DNA of 64,000 bases, from positions 468,382 to 532,381 of the forward strand of contig NZ_VNJJ01000002.1 in NCBI RefSeq assembly GCF_007786475.1. Reading direction: 5' to 3'. This document shows positions 44,633-53,761 of the stretch, piece after piece. The notes beneath the pieces are model-generated. The model ran no database searches. It was given only the letters and a program-made list of their open reading frames with translations, and was not told the origin of the DNA. Source of the DNA: Cohnella terricola (GTDB lineage: Bacteria > Bacillota > Bacilli > Paenibacillales > Paenibacillaceae). Numbering within the stretch: the first letter of the stretch is position 1; the number at the start of each line of letters is the position of its first letter. The position numbers were made by a program, and so were the translations under genes.

Positions 44633-46405
44633 TCATTCCTCCTTCTCGGTCCGGTAGGGAAGCCGGACCATCACCGTCGTAAACAGTCCCGCGACGCTCT
44701 GCACCTCCAGGCCATAAGGCGGGCCATAGTGCAGGCGGATGCGCTCCTGGACGTTGCTTAAGCCGATTCCGCTGAATCTGAGCTTGTCCGCCCCTGAGGA
44801 AGGAGCCAATAGCTCCACCTGCCGGCCCGACGTCATGCCTACCCCGTTATCGGACACCTGCAGCACGAGATCCCCATGATCGGCATATCCTTTTATCGTC
44901 AGCATCCCCTTGCCCTTTAACGGCTCGATTCCATGAATCAACGCATTCTCCACGAGAGGCTGCAAAAGAAACTTCAATATCCGTCCGTCCATTATCTCCT
45001 CTTCAAAGTCGAACACGGCCTCGAACTTGTCGTAATAGCGGTACTCCTGAATATTTAAATAATGCCTGAGGTATTCGATCTCCTCGCGCACCGTCAAATA
45101 TTCCCCTCCCTTGCCCATGCTGCTGTGCAGAAGTGCCAGCAAGGACGAAACAAGCTCCTTGATGTTATCGGCTTTCTGAATGTCAGCAAGCCATCGGATT
45201 TGATTCAGCGTGTTGAACAGAAAGTGCGGATTGATCTGCGCCTGAAGCGCCTTGAACTCCATCTCGTGGCGCTTCTCGTCCGTTCTTCTGACGTCCTCGA
45301 CCAGATTCTTGATGCTCTCGACCATCTGGTTGAATCCGCGGCTAAGCTCCTCTACTTCATCGTGAGAACGGATCGCGATCGTCTCGGTCAGGTTTCCGGA
45401 TCCGACCCTCTTCATGGCGTTGCGGAGAACGCCGATGTTGCGGGTGATCTGCCGCGCCAATATCGTGGCGACCAGAAGCGCGGCGATCAGCGTCGCGATC
45501 GGCACGATCATCGATGCGTTGGCGGCTTTGCGACTGTCCGCCAGCAGCTCGTCCTTTGGCACGAGGGCGACCGTCGTCCAGTCGGTGTATTGAGACTTGT
45601 AATAGACGAGAAAATGGGCCGCTCCTCCGATATCGATCGTCTTCCTTCCCGATGATCCTTGCAGCAGCGGCAACACGTCAGCGAACTTCGTCTGCCCGAT
45701 GTTGCGGTTGATGTCCAGCTTCTCCTGCGCGAAGACGAAGTTGCCGTCCCCGTCGAGCAGTAAAGATTGCCCGGATTTCACTAGCGGCCTGCTGAACATT
45801 TTTTTCACGAATTCGTAGCCGAAGTCGATGACCACGTACCCGACCGACCGATCTCCATCCCGAATCGTGCGGGCGATGGAGACGACGTTCTGCATCGGAA
45901 ACTCGGACACGCGATCAAGCGAGGACCCCGCATGGGTCGTCACGAATACGGGACGGCCTTGTCGCTCTATCATACTGGTATACCAAGGGGATTCCCGGAA
46001 TTGAACGACCGGCGGCGAAGTGCCCTGAGAGTAGACTCTCCCCGTCTCGCTAACGACGCTGATTCCGGAGATATAATACTTGTAGCCATACAAGCTGGAA
46101 ATATAGTTGTCCAACTTGCGATCCTTCTGCAACTGGTCGAAGACGGTGTCCTCGGGATTGCCGACGAGCACGTCGATCACGTTCGGTCGGTTGAGCGATA
46201 TCATGGTGCTGATATAATCGATATCCTTCATCGTCAGCTCGAAGCTGTCGTTCATTTCGGTAATGGATCGAATCATGAAATCCTCCGAGGACTCGCGCAG
46301 ATTGCGCGAATACTTCTCGTACCAGATCCAGGTAACTATGCTGAGGGATACGGCCAGCAGAATGGAGAAGCCGATAAAGATTTTCGCCCGAATGCTTATT
46401 CTCAT
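44633..46405 (-). CDS. sensor histidine kinase, YesM type
   Basis: The protein has about 590 residues: a helix at about 8-28, an extracellular sensor domain (about 30-285), a second helix (about 295-315), HAMP (about 316-368), phospho-histidine in INPHFLFNTLNQIRWL, and HATPase with VENALIHGIEPLKGKG and DNGVGMTSG. ATG 46405 (MRISIRAKIF) follows GGGAG. It is expected to sense an oligosaccharide and phosphorylate the adjacent regulator. Confidence 0.93.
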   Translation of the reverse strand: MRISIRAKIFIGFSILLAVSLSIVTWIWYEKYSRNLRESSEDFMIRSITEMNDSFELTMKDIDYISTMISLNRPNVIDVLVGNPEDTVFDQLQKDRKLDNYISSLYGYKYYISGISVVSETGRVYSQGTSPPVVQFRESPWYTSMIERQGRPVFVTTHAGSSLDRVSEFPMQNVVSIARTIRDGDRSVGYVVIDFGYEFVKKMFSRPLVKSGQSLLLDGDGNFVFAQEKLDINRNIGQTKFADVLPLLQGSSGRKTIDIGGAAHFLVYYKSQYTDWTTVALVPKDELLADSRKAANASMIVPIATLIAALLVATILARQITRNIGVLRNAMKRVGSGNLTETIAIRSHDEVEELSRGFNQMVESIKNLVEDVRRTDEKRHEMEFKALQAQINPHFLFNTLNQIRWLADIQKADNIKELVSSLLALLHSSMGKGGEYLTVREEIEYLRHYLNIQEYRYYDKFEAVFDFEEEIMDGRILKFLLQPLVENALIHGIEPLKGKGMLTIKGYADHGDLVLQVSDNGVGMTSGRQVELLAPSSGADKLRFSGIGLSNVQERIRLHYGPPYGLEVQSVAGLFTTVMVRLPYRTEKEE

Positions 46406-46625
46406 GATGCTCTCCCTTACGTCCACAACGTTGGCCGCATGCGATAGCGGCTCGATGCTGTCAGAATATTATATTTTGCCGAATCAAGCAACAAAAAGCC
46501 GAGTACGGTTCGTTACCGTCTCGGCCCTGCATGAAGCGAATCCTATTAAAGTCCCGTGCCCGCCAACCTTCCAGAGGAGGGGCATGTATGAGATTTTGTT
46601 AAAGTTTCTTGCTCAATCTATCCCC

Positions 46626-48458
46626 TTACTCCACCGTAACGCTCTTAGCCAAATTCCTCGGCTTATCCACGTCATGCCCCAACGCAAGCGATGCGTAGTA
46701 AGATATCAATTGCAACGGGATGACCGACAGCGCCGGCGTTAGCAATGGCAGCGTGCGAGGAATTGCGAATTGGCGATCGACCGACTTGGCGATCTCTTCC
46801 TCGTGGCCTTCGTTCATGATGCCGAGAACGTGTGCGCCGCGGGCTTTCGTTTCTTTAATGTTGCTAAGCATTTTCTCGTACAGATCCTCTTGCGTCAGAA
46901 GCGCGATCACCGGCGTTCCTTCTTCGATCAATGCCAGCGTGCCGTGCTTGAGTTCGCCTGCGGCGTAGGCTTCGGAGTGGATATACGAGATTTCCTTCAG
47001 CTTCAGCGAGCCCTCCATCGCAACCGCGTAGTCGATGCCCCGTCCGATAAAGAATAAGCTGCTGTGATGGGAGATCGATTCGGCCACCTCTTTGATCGTG
47101 TCGGATTGCGAGAGAATTCGCTCGACCTGCTCCGGCAACGCCTGCATTGCAGCGAGAATATGTGCGACTGTTGCTTCGTCCTGAGCGCCGATCGTCCGAG
47201 CCCAATACAGACCGAACAGGTAAAATGCGATCAGTTGCGAAGAGTACGCTTTGGTGGACGCCACCGCGATCTCCGGTCCGGCAAGCGTGATGATCACGTC
47301 ATCCGCTTCGCGAGCGACCGAGCTGCCCACGACATTCGTAATCGCGAGAACTCTCGCTCCGCAACGCTGTGCTTCGCGTAGCGCAGCCAGCGTGTCGGCC
47401 GTCTCTCCGGATTGGCTCACGACGATCACGAGCGTATCCTTCGTGATGATCGGTGAACGGTAGCGATATTCGGAAGCGACATCCGTCTCGACCGGGATGC
47501 GCACAAGGGATTCGATCACACTCTTGCCGACAAGGCCGGCATGAAGCGCTGTTCCGCAAGCGACGATGTGAACGCGGTTAATGCCCTTCAGCTGCTCTGG
47601 CGTGATGTTCAGCTCCGGCAGATCCACGGAACGGCCGTCGTCACTGATACGTCCAAGCATCGTGTCACGGTACGCCTTTGGCTGATCGTGAATTTCCTTC
47701 AGCATGAAGTGGTCGAATCCGGCTTTCTCCGCCGTCATCAAATCCCAGTCGACGCGGAAGACCTCTTTGGCAATCGGGTTGCCTTCGATGGTCATCAATT
47801 CGATGCCGTCGCGAGACAACACCGCCATCTCGCCGTCATTGAGAATGTAAATATCGCGAGTATGTTCCAAAATAGCCGGAATATCCGACGCAATATATTT
47901 TTCTCCGTCGCCAATACCGATGATCAGCGGACTTGCATAACGCACTGCGACCAGACGATCGGGCTCGTACTCCGTAAGTACGCCTAGAGCGAATGCTCCG
48001 CGCATTTTTTTGACCGCGCGTTGGACGGCTTTTACGATATCTCCATCATACTCGACGGAAATCAGGTGCGAGATCACTTCAGTGTCCGTCTCGGACAGGA
48101 ACTTGTGTCCCGCTTGAACGAGTTCTTCCTTCAATTCCAAATAATTCTCGATAATTCCGTTATGCACGACGGAAAATTTCATCGTGTTGTCCGTATGCGG
48201 ATGCGAGTTGACATCCGACGGTTTCCCATGCGTAGCCCATCGCGTATGTCCGATTCCGACCGATCCGAGTAGCGGGCTGCCGCTTAAGCGATTCTCCAGG
48301 TTCGCGAGCCGGCCTACGGTCTTCGTGACTTCCAAGCCCCGTTCCGTCTGAACAGCGATCCCTGCAGAGTCGTATCCACGGTACTCCAGTTTCTTCAATC
48401 CTTCGATTAAAATAGGCTGCGACTCTCTAAAACCAATATATCCAACGATTCCGCACAT
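46626..48458 (-). CDS. glmS: glutamine--fructose-6-phosphate aminotransferase (isomerizing)
   Basis: The 610-residue enzyme makes glucosamine-6-phosphate from fructose-6-phosphate and glutamine, the first step toward UDP-GlcNAc for wall synthesis. The N-terminal glutaminase domain begins MCGIVGYIG with the nucleophile Cys2. Two SIS sugar-isomerase domains follow (about 290-420 and 460-590, with VVSQSGETADTLAALREA). The C-terminus DKPRNLAKSVTVE is the conserved closing motif. ATG 48458 follows GGAGG. Expression is under a glmS ribozyme in the leader at 48680-48872. It is downstream of glmM, as in Bacillus, but separated from it by two repeat arrays and a terminator. Confidence 0.98.
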   Translation of the reverse strand: MCGIVGYIGFRESQPILIEGLKKLEYRGYDSAGIAVQTERGLEVTKTVGRLANLENRLSGSPLLGSVGIGHTRWATHGKPSDVNSHPHTDNTMKFSVVHNGIIENYLELKEELVQAGHKFLSETDTEVISHLISVEYDGDIVKAVQRAVKKMRGAFALGVLTEYEPDRLVAVRYASPLIIGIGDGEKYIASDIPAILEHTRDIYILNDGEMAVLSRDGIELMTIEGNPIAKEVFRVDWDLMTAEKAGFDHFMLKEIHDQPKAYRDTMLGRISDDGRSVDLPELNITPEQLKGINRVHIVACGTALHAGLVGKSVIESLVRIPVETDVASEYRYRSPIITKDTLVIVVSQSGETADTLAALREAQRCGARVLAITNVVGSSVAREADDVIITLAGPEIAVASTKAYSSQLIAFYLFGLYWARTIGAQDEATVAHILAAMQALPEQVERILSQSDTIKEVAESISHHSSLFFIGRGIDYAVAMEGSLKLKEISYIHSEAYAAGELKHGTLALIEEGTPVIALLTQEDLYEKMLSNIKETKARGAHVLGIMNEGHEEEIAKSVDRQFAIPRTLPLLTPALSVIPLQLISYYASLALGHDVDKPRNLAKSVTVE

Positions 48459-48679
48459 GTTTAAATAAGCCTCCGTTTATTGGGTTCTCGACACCTTTCC
48501 GAGCACCCGCAACCGAGCCGTATGAGCGGCACAAGCCGTATTCAAATAAGGAGTTCCGCTCTCCCCCATAATCCCACGTTATGCCCCTCGAGCGGCCGGT
48601 TCCAGGCCGCTGGACATGTCTGAATGATTGATTTGCATACTTTGCAGCATCGTCTCGGAATTTTGTCCGCCCGGTTGCC

Positions 48680-48872
48680 CTAAGCGTTTTGCATTCCGAT
48701 TGTCGGCTCCGATGGTGAGCCGGGAGGTCCCCGCCGAACGTTTCGAACACCTCCACCTCGTCAACTTGCCGCGGCTTGGATGCTTGCGTTGAAGTTTATC
48801 GCTCCGATCAGCTTTTCCGTTCCTGATCTTCGCCCTTCCCCGCTTCTCCAAGTTTAGACAAGTTCTGGCGCT
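48680..48872 (-). ncRNA. glmS ribozyme
   Basis: On the minus strand the leader contains the cleavage site A|GCGCCAGAACT (cut between 48872 and 48871), the core AAGTTGACGAGGTGGAGG (about 48774-48757) and the later TTCGGCGGG and GGGCAACCGGG segments of the P3/P4 region. These are the conserved elements of the self-cleaving, glucosamine-6-phosphate-dependent ribozyme. Cleavage leads to decay of the glmS mRNA when GlcN6P is plentiful. The 3' limit is approximate. About 220 nt separate it from the glmS start. Confidence 0.93.
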
Positions 48873-48923
48873 AGTCTTGCTTTTCTCCTCTACCCTGCCC
48901 TTCCATTCCAGAATATATTCCTT

Positions 48924-48952
48924 ATCTTATTCGTTTTGCTTCGGCGTTGCAA
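48924..48952 (-). promoter_or_regulatory. glmS promoter
   Basis: On the minus strand TTGCAA (48947-48952) and TAAGAT (48924-48929) are spaced by 17 bp, a good sigma-A promoter about 50 bp upstream of the ribozyme cleavage site. Confidence 0.75.
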
Positions 48953-49002
48953 CCTAGGCGCCATTATTTCCGCGGAAATGACGAATTTCTAATTTGTTCG
49001 CC

Positions 49003-49044
49003 AATAAAAGAAAAGCACCCAACCCATTTTAGGTCGGATGCTTT
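49003..49044 (-). terminator. terminator downstream of the repeat arrays
   Basis: On the minus strand AAAGCATCCGACC pairs with GGTTGGGTGCTTT, followed by TTTTCTTTT. It lies about 1 kb after glmM and before the glmS promoter, so transcripts from glmM that pass the weak hairpin at 50011-50030 would cross both repeat arrays before ending here. Confidence 0.8.
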
Positions 49045-49060
49045 CGATATTTGGCAGTGG

Positions 49061-49491
49061 TAACGGTCTGCGGGACCGTTAAAACACAATTTGGTGTGAG
49101 TTCCACCGATTTAACGGTCTGCGGGACCGTTAATTCACATTTTGGTGTAGGTTCCACCAATTTAACGGTCTGCGGGACCGTTAAAACACAATTTGGTGTG
49201 GGTTCCACCGATTTAACGGTCTGCGGGACCGTTAAAACACAATTTGGTGTGAGTTCCACCGATTTAACGGTCTGCGGGACCGTTAAAACACAATTTGGTG
49301 TGGGTTCCACCGATTTAACGGTCTGCGAGACTGTTAAAACACAATTTGGTGTGAGTTCCACCGATTTTACGGTCTGCGGGACCGTTAATTCACAGTTTGG
49401 TGTAGGTTTCACCGATTTAACGGTCTGCGAGACCGCTAAAACACAATTTGGTGTGGGGTGCATCGATTTAACGGTCTGCGGGACCGTTATT
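49061..49491. repeat. tandem array 2, 51-bp unit, 9 copies
   Basis: Nine hairpins start at 49062, 49113, 49164, 49215, 49266, 49317, 49368, 49419 and 49470, an exact 51-bp period. The arms are TAACGGTC and GACCGTTA around TGCGG, mostly perfect. A second small stem (GGTG/CACC) sits in the linker. Substitutions in two arms (units 6 and 8) are partly compensated. Long open frames on both strands follow from the period of 17 codons and lack ribosome binding sites. Confidence 0.94.
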
Positions 49492-49500
49492 CCTAGTTGC

Positions 49501-49990
49501 AAGCCCGCGAAACGGTACTATTTGCGCTCCAATGGCACCACAGCCGGAATTAAGTTCATGCGACGAACCTATTTACTCGATTACCGCGATCTCTTCGATG
49601 ATAAGCCCACGAGACAGTACTATTTGCGCCACAGTGGCACCACAGCCGGAATTAAGTTCATGCGACGAACTTATTTACTCGAAAACCGTGGTTTCTCCGA
49701 AGATAAGCCCGCCAGACGGTACTATTTGCGCTCCAGTGGCACCACAGCCGGAATTAAGTTCATGCGACGAACTTATTTACACGAAAACCGTGGTTTCTCC
49801 GAAGATAAGCCTGCCAGACGGTACTATTTGCTCCCAAGTGGCACCACAGCCAAAATTAAGTTCATGCGACGAACTTATTTATTCGATAACCGTGGTTTCT
49901 TCGAAGATAAGCCCGCCAGACGGTACTATTTGCTCCCCCAGTGGCACCACAGCCGGAATTAAGCCCGCCAGACGGTACTATTTCGCCCCA
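49501..49990. repeat. tandem array 3, 102-bp unit made of two diverged 51-bp halves
   Basis: The motif GGTACTATTT recurs every 102 bp (TAC at 49516, 49618, 49720, 49822, 49924). Each unit splits into two halves that both start with TAAG exactly 51 bp apart (49704, 49755, 49806) and share GACG and TATTT blocks at the same offset, about 22 of 51 positions. The final step is 52 bp (TAC at 49976), as if half a unit were lost. Stems include AAGTTC/GAACTT and GTGG/CCAC. It follows array 2 directly. Confidence 0.88.
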
Positions 49991-50010
49991 GTCGCACGCG
50001 CGCAGCAGCA

Positions 50011-50030
50011 AGCCCCCCAAGAGGGGGGCC
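50011..50030 (-). terminator. weak terminator after glmM
   Basis: GGCCCCCC pairs with GGGGGGCT around a 4-nt loop on the minus strand, 13 bp after the glmM stop, but the following sequence has few T, so read-through into the arrays is likely. Confidence 0.5.
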
Positions 50031-50042
50031 GCACACCTTCGC

Positions 50043-51383
50043 CTACACCAGCTCCGCCTTCACGACCTCGACGATCGCGGCGACGTGGCGCTCGATCTCT
50101 TCCCGCTCCGGCCCTTCGGCCATGACGCGGATCAGCGCCTCCGTGCCGGATGGACGCACGAGCACGCGCCCGTTGTCGCCTAGCGCCGCCTCGGCGTCGG
50201 CTACCGCTTTCGCGATCGCCTCGTTGCCCGGGTAGCGCGATTTGTCGGCGACGCGCACGTTGACCAGAACTTGCGGATACTTGCGCATCATCTGCTTCAA
50301 CTCGCCAAGCTTCTTGCCGGATCCGATAATCGTATCCAGCAACTGCAGGCCCGTCAGAATGCCGTCCCCCGTCGTGCTGTGATCGAGGAAAATTACGTGG
50401 CCCGATTGCTCGCCGCCCAGATTGTAGCCTCCGCCGACCATCTCTTCCATCACGTAACGGTCGCCGACGGCCGTCCTCGCCGTACGAAGCCCGAGCTTAT
50501 CCGTTGCTTTGAAGAACCCAATGTTCGCCATGACCGTCGTCACGATCGTATCCTTCGCCAGCTTGCCCGCTCGCCGCATCGCGTCGCCGCAGATGCACAG
50601 GATATAATCGCCATCCACTTCCTCGCCATTCTCGTCGATCGCGATCAGTCGATCCGCGTCGCCGTCGAACGCCAGTCCCAGATCCGCGCCGTGCTCTTTA
50701 ACCTTCGCCGCGAGCATCTCCGGATGCGTCGACCCGACACCCTCGTTAATATTCAATCCGTTCGGCTCAGCCCCGTAAGCGATCACCTCTGCCCCCAATG
50801 CGCGGAACACATCCGGAGCCAGCTCGTATGCAGCCCCATGCGCGCAATCCAGCACCAGCTTTACTCCGGAGAACGAATGACTGACGGTTGTCTCCAAGTA
50901 TTCCAGATACTTCGCTTTCGCTCCCAGATCGACGGTAACCGAACCAATGTCTCCGCCTACAGGCCTTGGTAGCGTATCCTCGGCGGCGTCCATTAGCCGC
51001 TCGATCTCCGCTTCCGTCTCATCGAGCAGCTTGAACCCATCCCCGCCGAAAAACTTAATGCCGTTATCCGCTACAGGATTATGCGACGCGGAGATCATGA
51101 CTCCCGCATCCGCTCCGAGCGTGCGGGTCAAAAATGCCACAGCCGGCGTGCTTACGACCCCGAGTCTAACGACGTCGGCGCCGATGGAAAGCAGCCCTGC
51201 CGTCAAAGCGCTCTCCAGCATCTGTCCGGAGATACGCGTATCCATGCCAATCAATACTTTAGGGCGGCTGACTTTACCTGCCAGTACGACCCCTCCACAA
51301 CGACCGATCCGATAAGCCAATTCCGGCGTTAGTTCACTATTCGCGACTCCGCGCACGCCATCTGTTCCAAAATATTTCCCCAT
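50043..51383 (-). CDS. glmM: phosphoglucosamine mutase
   Basis: The 446-residue enzyme converts glucosamine-6-phosphate to glucosamine-1-phosphate for UDP-GlcNAc synthesis. Landmarks are [15 protein letters not shown] at the start, the phosphoserine loop [13 protein letters not shown] with S100, the metal loop [22 protein letters not shown] for sugar binding, and the C-terminal [12 protein letters not shown] phosphate-binding loop. ATG 51383 follows GGGAGCAGG. It is the last gene of the cdaA-cdaR-glmM unit; GlmM is known to bind and restrain CdaA in other Firmicutes. Confidence 0.98.
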   Translation of the reverse strand: MGKYFGTDGVRGVANSELTPELAYRIGRCGGVVLAGKVSRPKVLIGMDTRISGQMLESALTAGLLSIGADVVRLGVVSTPAVAFLTRTLGADAGVMISASHNPVADNGIKFFGGDGFKLLDETEAEIERLMDAAEDTLPRPVGGDIGSVTVDLGAKAKYLEYLETTVSHSFSGVKLVLDCAHGAAYELAPDVFRALGAEVIAYGAEPNGLNINEGVGSTHPEMLAAKVKEHGADLGLAFDGDADRLIAIDENGEEVDGDYILCICGDAMRRAGKLAKDTIVTTVMANIGFFKATDKLGLRTARTAVGDRYVMEEMVGGGYNLGGEQSGHVIFLDHSTTGDGILTGLQLLDTIIGSGKKLGELKQMMRKYPQVLVNVRVADKSRYPGNEAIAKAVADAEAALGDNGRVLVRPSGTEALIRVMAEGPEREEIERHVAAIVEVVKAELV

Positions 51384-51415
51384 AAGTCTGACCTGCTCCC
51401 TCTATCTCTAATTCT

Positions 51416-52735
51416 CTAATGTTCCGCTCCCGGCTGCAGTCCATCCGGCGTTTCAGCTACGGGATCAACCGGCGCTTCTTCGCCTTCAGCGGACGTTTCG
51501 GTTGCGTTCTTGTCCTTAATCTCGACCGTGATGCTCTTCGTTCCTCCGACTTGTTCCATAAATCTCTCCAGGCTAACGTTTAACGGAATCGTATATACGC
51601 CCGGCCCGCGGCCGCTCAGATCGGCGATCACGTCAACGTCTCCCGGTCTTAAGCGGTCCAGGATCTGCGGCGCTCCCTGGATAGTGATATCAGCCTTGCC
51701 GGTGGAAGGATCGGTAATCGTGGCAATCAATCCTTCCCCAAGCCCGCTTAACGTAATCGGCAATCCTTCAAGCTTCCGCGTCGTCGACAGCAACACTTCG
51801 ATGTTGATATCGATCGATTTGGGCGATATCTCCATAATCGGAGCGACGGCATTAAGCGGAACTGTCACCTTGCCCGAATTTTTCACATCTCCTATAGGAA
51901 CGTCGACTTCGATAAAGTCGATCTTGTCGAGCGCATCCTGCGGTCCATACACCGTAACCTGCTCGATATCGGGCTTGAACGAGGCGACGCTAAGCCCTGC
52001 CTGCATTTGCCCGATCAATTTGAATTGCAACGGCACGATCTTAAAAGGATTCGTGATCGGCACTTCCACTTCGACTACGGCTGGCTCGATCGCGGCACCC
52101 TCGATCACATTGCCATCCTTGTCGTACGCGGCTAGCTTCACGCTCTTGCTCTTGATCGTTTCCTTCTGGCCATCGATCGTGATTGTAGCGCCGACGCTTG
52201 CCACGTCCGACATCTGGCTCTTAGGCAGCGTAACGTGCACTCTGTTGCCCGGCTTTATGATCGGCGTGCCTATTTTGTATCCTTTGGCCGGATTGCCCTT
52301 CGTTTGGATGTTTAATTCGAATTCTTTGGTCTGCAGCGACTCAATGCTCACGACGACGAAAGCCGGAGTCATCGAGACGAGCGTAATTCCTCTAGGCAAA
52401 TCTTCGACTAAAGGCAGTGTATGCTGGCCTTCGCCCACGGTTCTTAAGTCAACCTTTAGCCGATAATCCTTCGCCTGGGCCGTCTTCAGATCGCTTTTAG
52501 TACCTTTGACCGTTAGATTGACCTTGAGCGGCTCCATGCCGATCAGAACGTAATTTCTCCCATCCAGCCCGTAAGGCTGAACGGAGACGTCGGAAATCAC
52601 CTTCGTATCGTATAATGGCGCAACGTTACTTTGTGTTGTATCGTTCGGATCGAAGTGGACAACGGCCCACATCAGAATAGCGACGCCGAGAGCGACCAGC
52701 TTGGAGATCGTCGGGTGGTTTAACCATTTATCCAC
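51416..52735 (-). CDS. cdaR: CdaR, YbbR-domain regulator of diadenylate cyclase
   Basis: The protein has about 439 residues: a single N-terminal membrane helix (LVALGVAILMWAVVHF) and an extracellular region of four YbbR beta-domains (roughly residues 50-130, 140-220, 230-310, 320-400), ending in a low-complexity acidic tail. CdaR modulates the cyclic-di-AMP synthase CdaA from outside the membrane. GTG 52735 (MDKWLNHP) is chosen: it matches the family start and keeps GGAAGCGGG at a proper distance, whereas GTG 52744 does not. It overlaps the end of cdaA by 8 bp, so the two are coupled. Confidence 0.93.
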   Translation of the reverse strand: MDKWLNHPTISKLVALGVAILMWAVVHFDPNDTTQSNVAPLYDTKVISDVSVQPYGLDGRNYVLIGMEPLKVNLTVKGTKSDLKTAQAKDYRLKVDLRTVGEGQHTLPLVEDLPRGITLVSMTPAFVVVSIESLQTKEFELNIQTKGNPAKGYKIGTPIIKPGNRVHVTLPKSQMSDVASVGATITIDGQKETIKSKSVKLAAYDKDGNVIEGAAIEPAVVEVEVPITNPFKIVPLQFKLIGQMQAGLSVASFKPDIEQVTVYGPQDALDKIDFIEVDVPIGDVKNSGKVTVPLNAVAPIMEISPKSIDINIEVLLSTTRKLEGLPITLSGLGEGLIATITDPSTGKADITIQGAPQILDRLRPGDVDVIADLSGRGPGVYTIPLNVSLERFMEQVGGTKSITVEIKDKNATETSAEGEEAPVDPVAETPDGLQPGAEH

Positions 52736-53558
52736 GGTCCCCACCCGCTTTCCGCTTCCAGAACGCCCAATCCGAGCTCTTCGACTTGAATTGCGGGCGC
52801 AGCTCCTCGAACAGCTTGGAGATCAGCGATTCTTCCTTAATGTCGCGTACGAGCTGTCCATTAATCGCAAGTGATACTTGACCAGTTTCTTCTGATACGG
52901 TAACGGTAATCGCGTCGCATACCTCGGTGACGCCGATGGCCGCCCGGTGACGCGTACCCAGTTCTTTGCTGATAAATGGATTTTCGGACAGAGGCAAATA
53001 ACAGCCAGCGGCCATGATTTGGCTGCCCCGGATGATAACCGCTCCGTCATGCAGCGGCGTATTCGGTACGAATACGTTGCTGAGCAGCTCCGAGCTGAGC
53101 TTGGAATCCATCTTGATTCCCGACTCGATATAATCGTTTAATCCCGTATTTCGTTCAAAGACGATTAAAGCCCCGATTTTTCGGCGGGCTAGATAATTAA
53201 CCGACTTAATAACCTCGTTGATCTGATGGCTAACATCTTGTTCCTCCGGGGAGGATCGGCTGAATATCTTGCCCCTCCCGAGTTGCTCGAGCGCTCTTCT
53301 GAGCTCAGGTTGGAAAATAATCAGAACGGTCACGACGCCGAAGGTGAACATTTGGTTCATTAACCATTTCAGCGTATACAAGTTCAGCCAAGTGCTGAGC
53401 GCCCACGTAATGACGAGCAAGAGGATTCCCCGCAGCAGTTGAACCGCCCGAGTTCCCCGCACCATGACGATCAGCTTGTACATAATGTAACTCACGATAA
53501 GCACATCGGCGATATCTTTAATCGAATTTCTTAGTGTCAGCCCGGCAAAATAGTCCAA
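52728..53558 (-). CDS. cdaA: diadenylate cyclase CdaA
   Basis: The 276-residue membrane enzyme makes cyclic-di-AMP from two ATP. Three N-terminal helices (about 12-80) are followed by a DisA_N/DAC domain with the catalytic DGA in TPLHDGAVII and RHR in GTRHRAAIGVTE. The start is TTG 53558 behind a G-rich ribosome binding site. It lies in the conserved order sigW-rsiW-cdaA-cdaR-glmM, separated from rsiW by a terminator, so it has its own promoter in the 53560-53670 gap. Confidence 0.97.
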   Translation of the reverse strand: MDYFAGLTLRNSIKDIADVLIVSYIMYKLIVMVRGTRAVQLLRGILLLVITWALSTWLNLYTLKWLMNQMFTFGVVTVLIIFQPELRRALEQLGRGKIFSRSSPEEQDVSHQINEVIKSVNYLARRKIGALIVFERNTGLNDYIESGIKMDSKLSSELLSNVFVPNTPLHDGAVIIRGSQIMAAGCYLPLSENPFISKELGTRHRAAIGVTEVCDAITVTVSEETGQVSLAINGQLVRDIKEESLISKLFEELRPQFKSKSSDWAFWKRKAGGDRG

Positions 53559-53673
53559 GACGCGACCCCCCCGTCCCGGCGCTGGATTTAGTTGCGACGA
53601 ATATTGTCGGAAATGGAAACCATCTCTATCCTTATTATTTCTCTACTATTGCCCAGAAATCCTGTTGTTTACG

Positions 53674-53706
53674 CAAAAAAACCTCTCCATGTTCCAGAGA
53701 GGTTCA
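53674..53706 (-). terminator. terminator of sigW-rsiW
   Basis: On the minus strand AACCTCTC pairs with GAGAGGTT across a 9-nt loop, followed by seven T. It lies 56 bp after the rsiW stop. Confidence 0.88.
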
Positions 53707-53761
53707 TCGGCTCGATCCGGAGCACTTTCATTGAATTTTGTCAGATCATGTCGATCTAGGG

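Noticed and set aside
49029..49962. A 303-codon plus-strand frame and a 157-codon minus-strand frame with 17-residue repeats
   Set aside because: They arise from the 51-bp periodicity of arrays 2 and 3. There is no start signal, and hairpin conservation explains the sequence better than coding.
51510..52466. 318-codon antisense frame over cdaR
   Set aside because: Low-complexity Ser/Thr/Pro translation without a ribosome binding site; the opposite strand encodes conserved YbbR domains.
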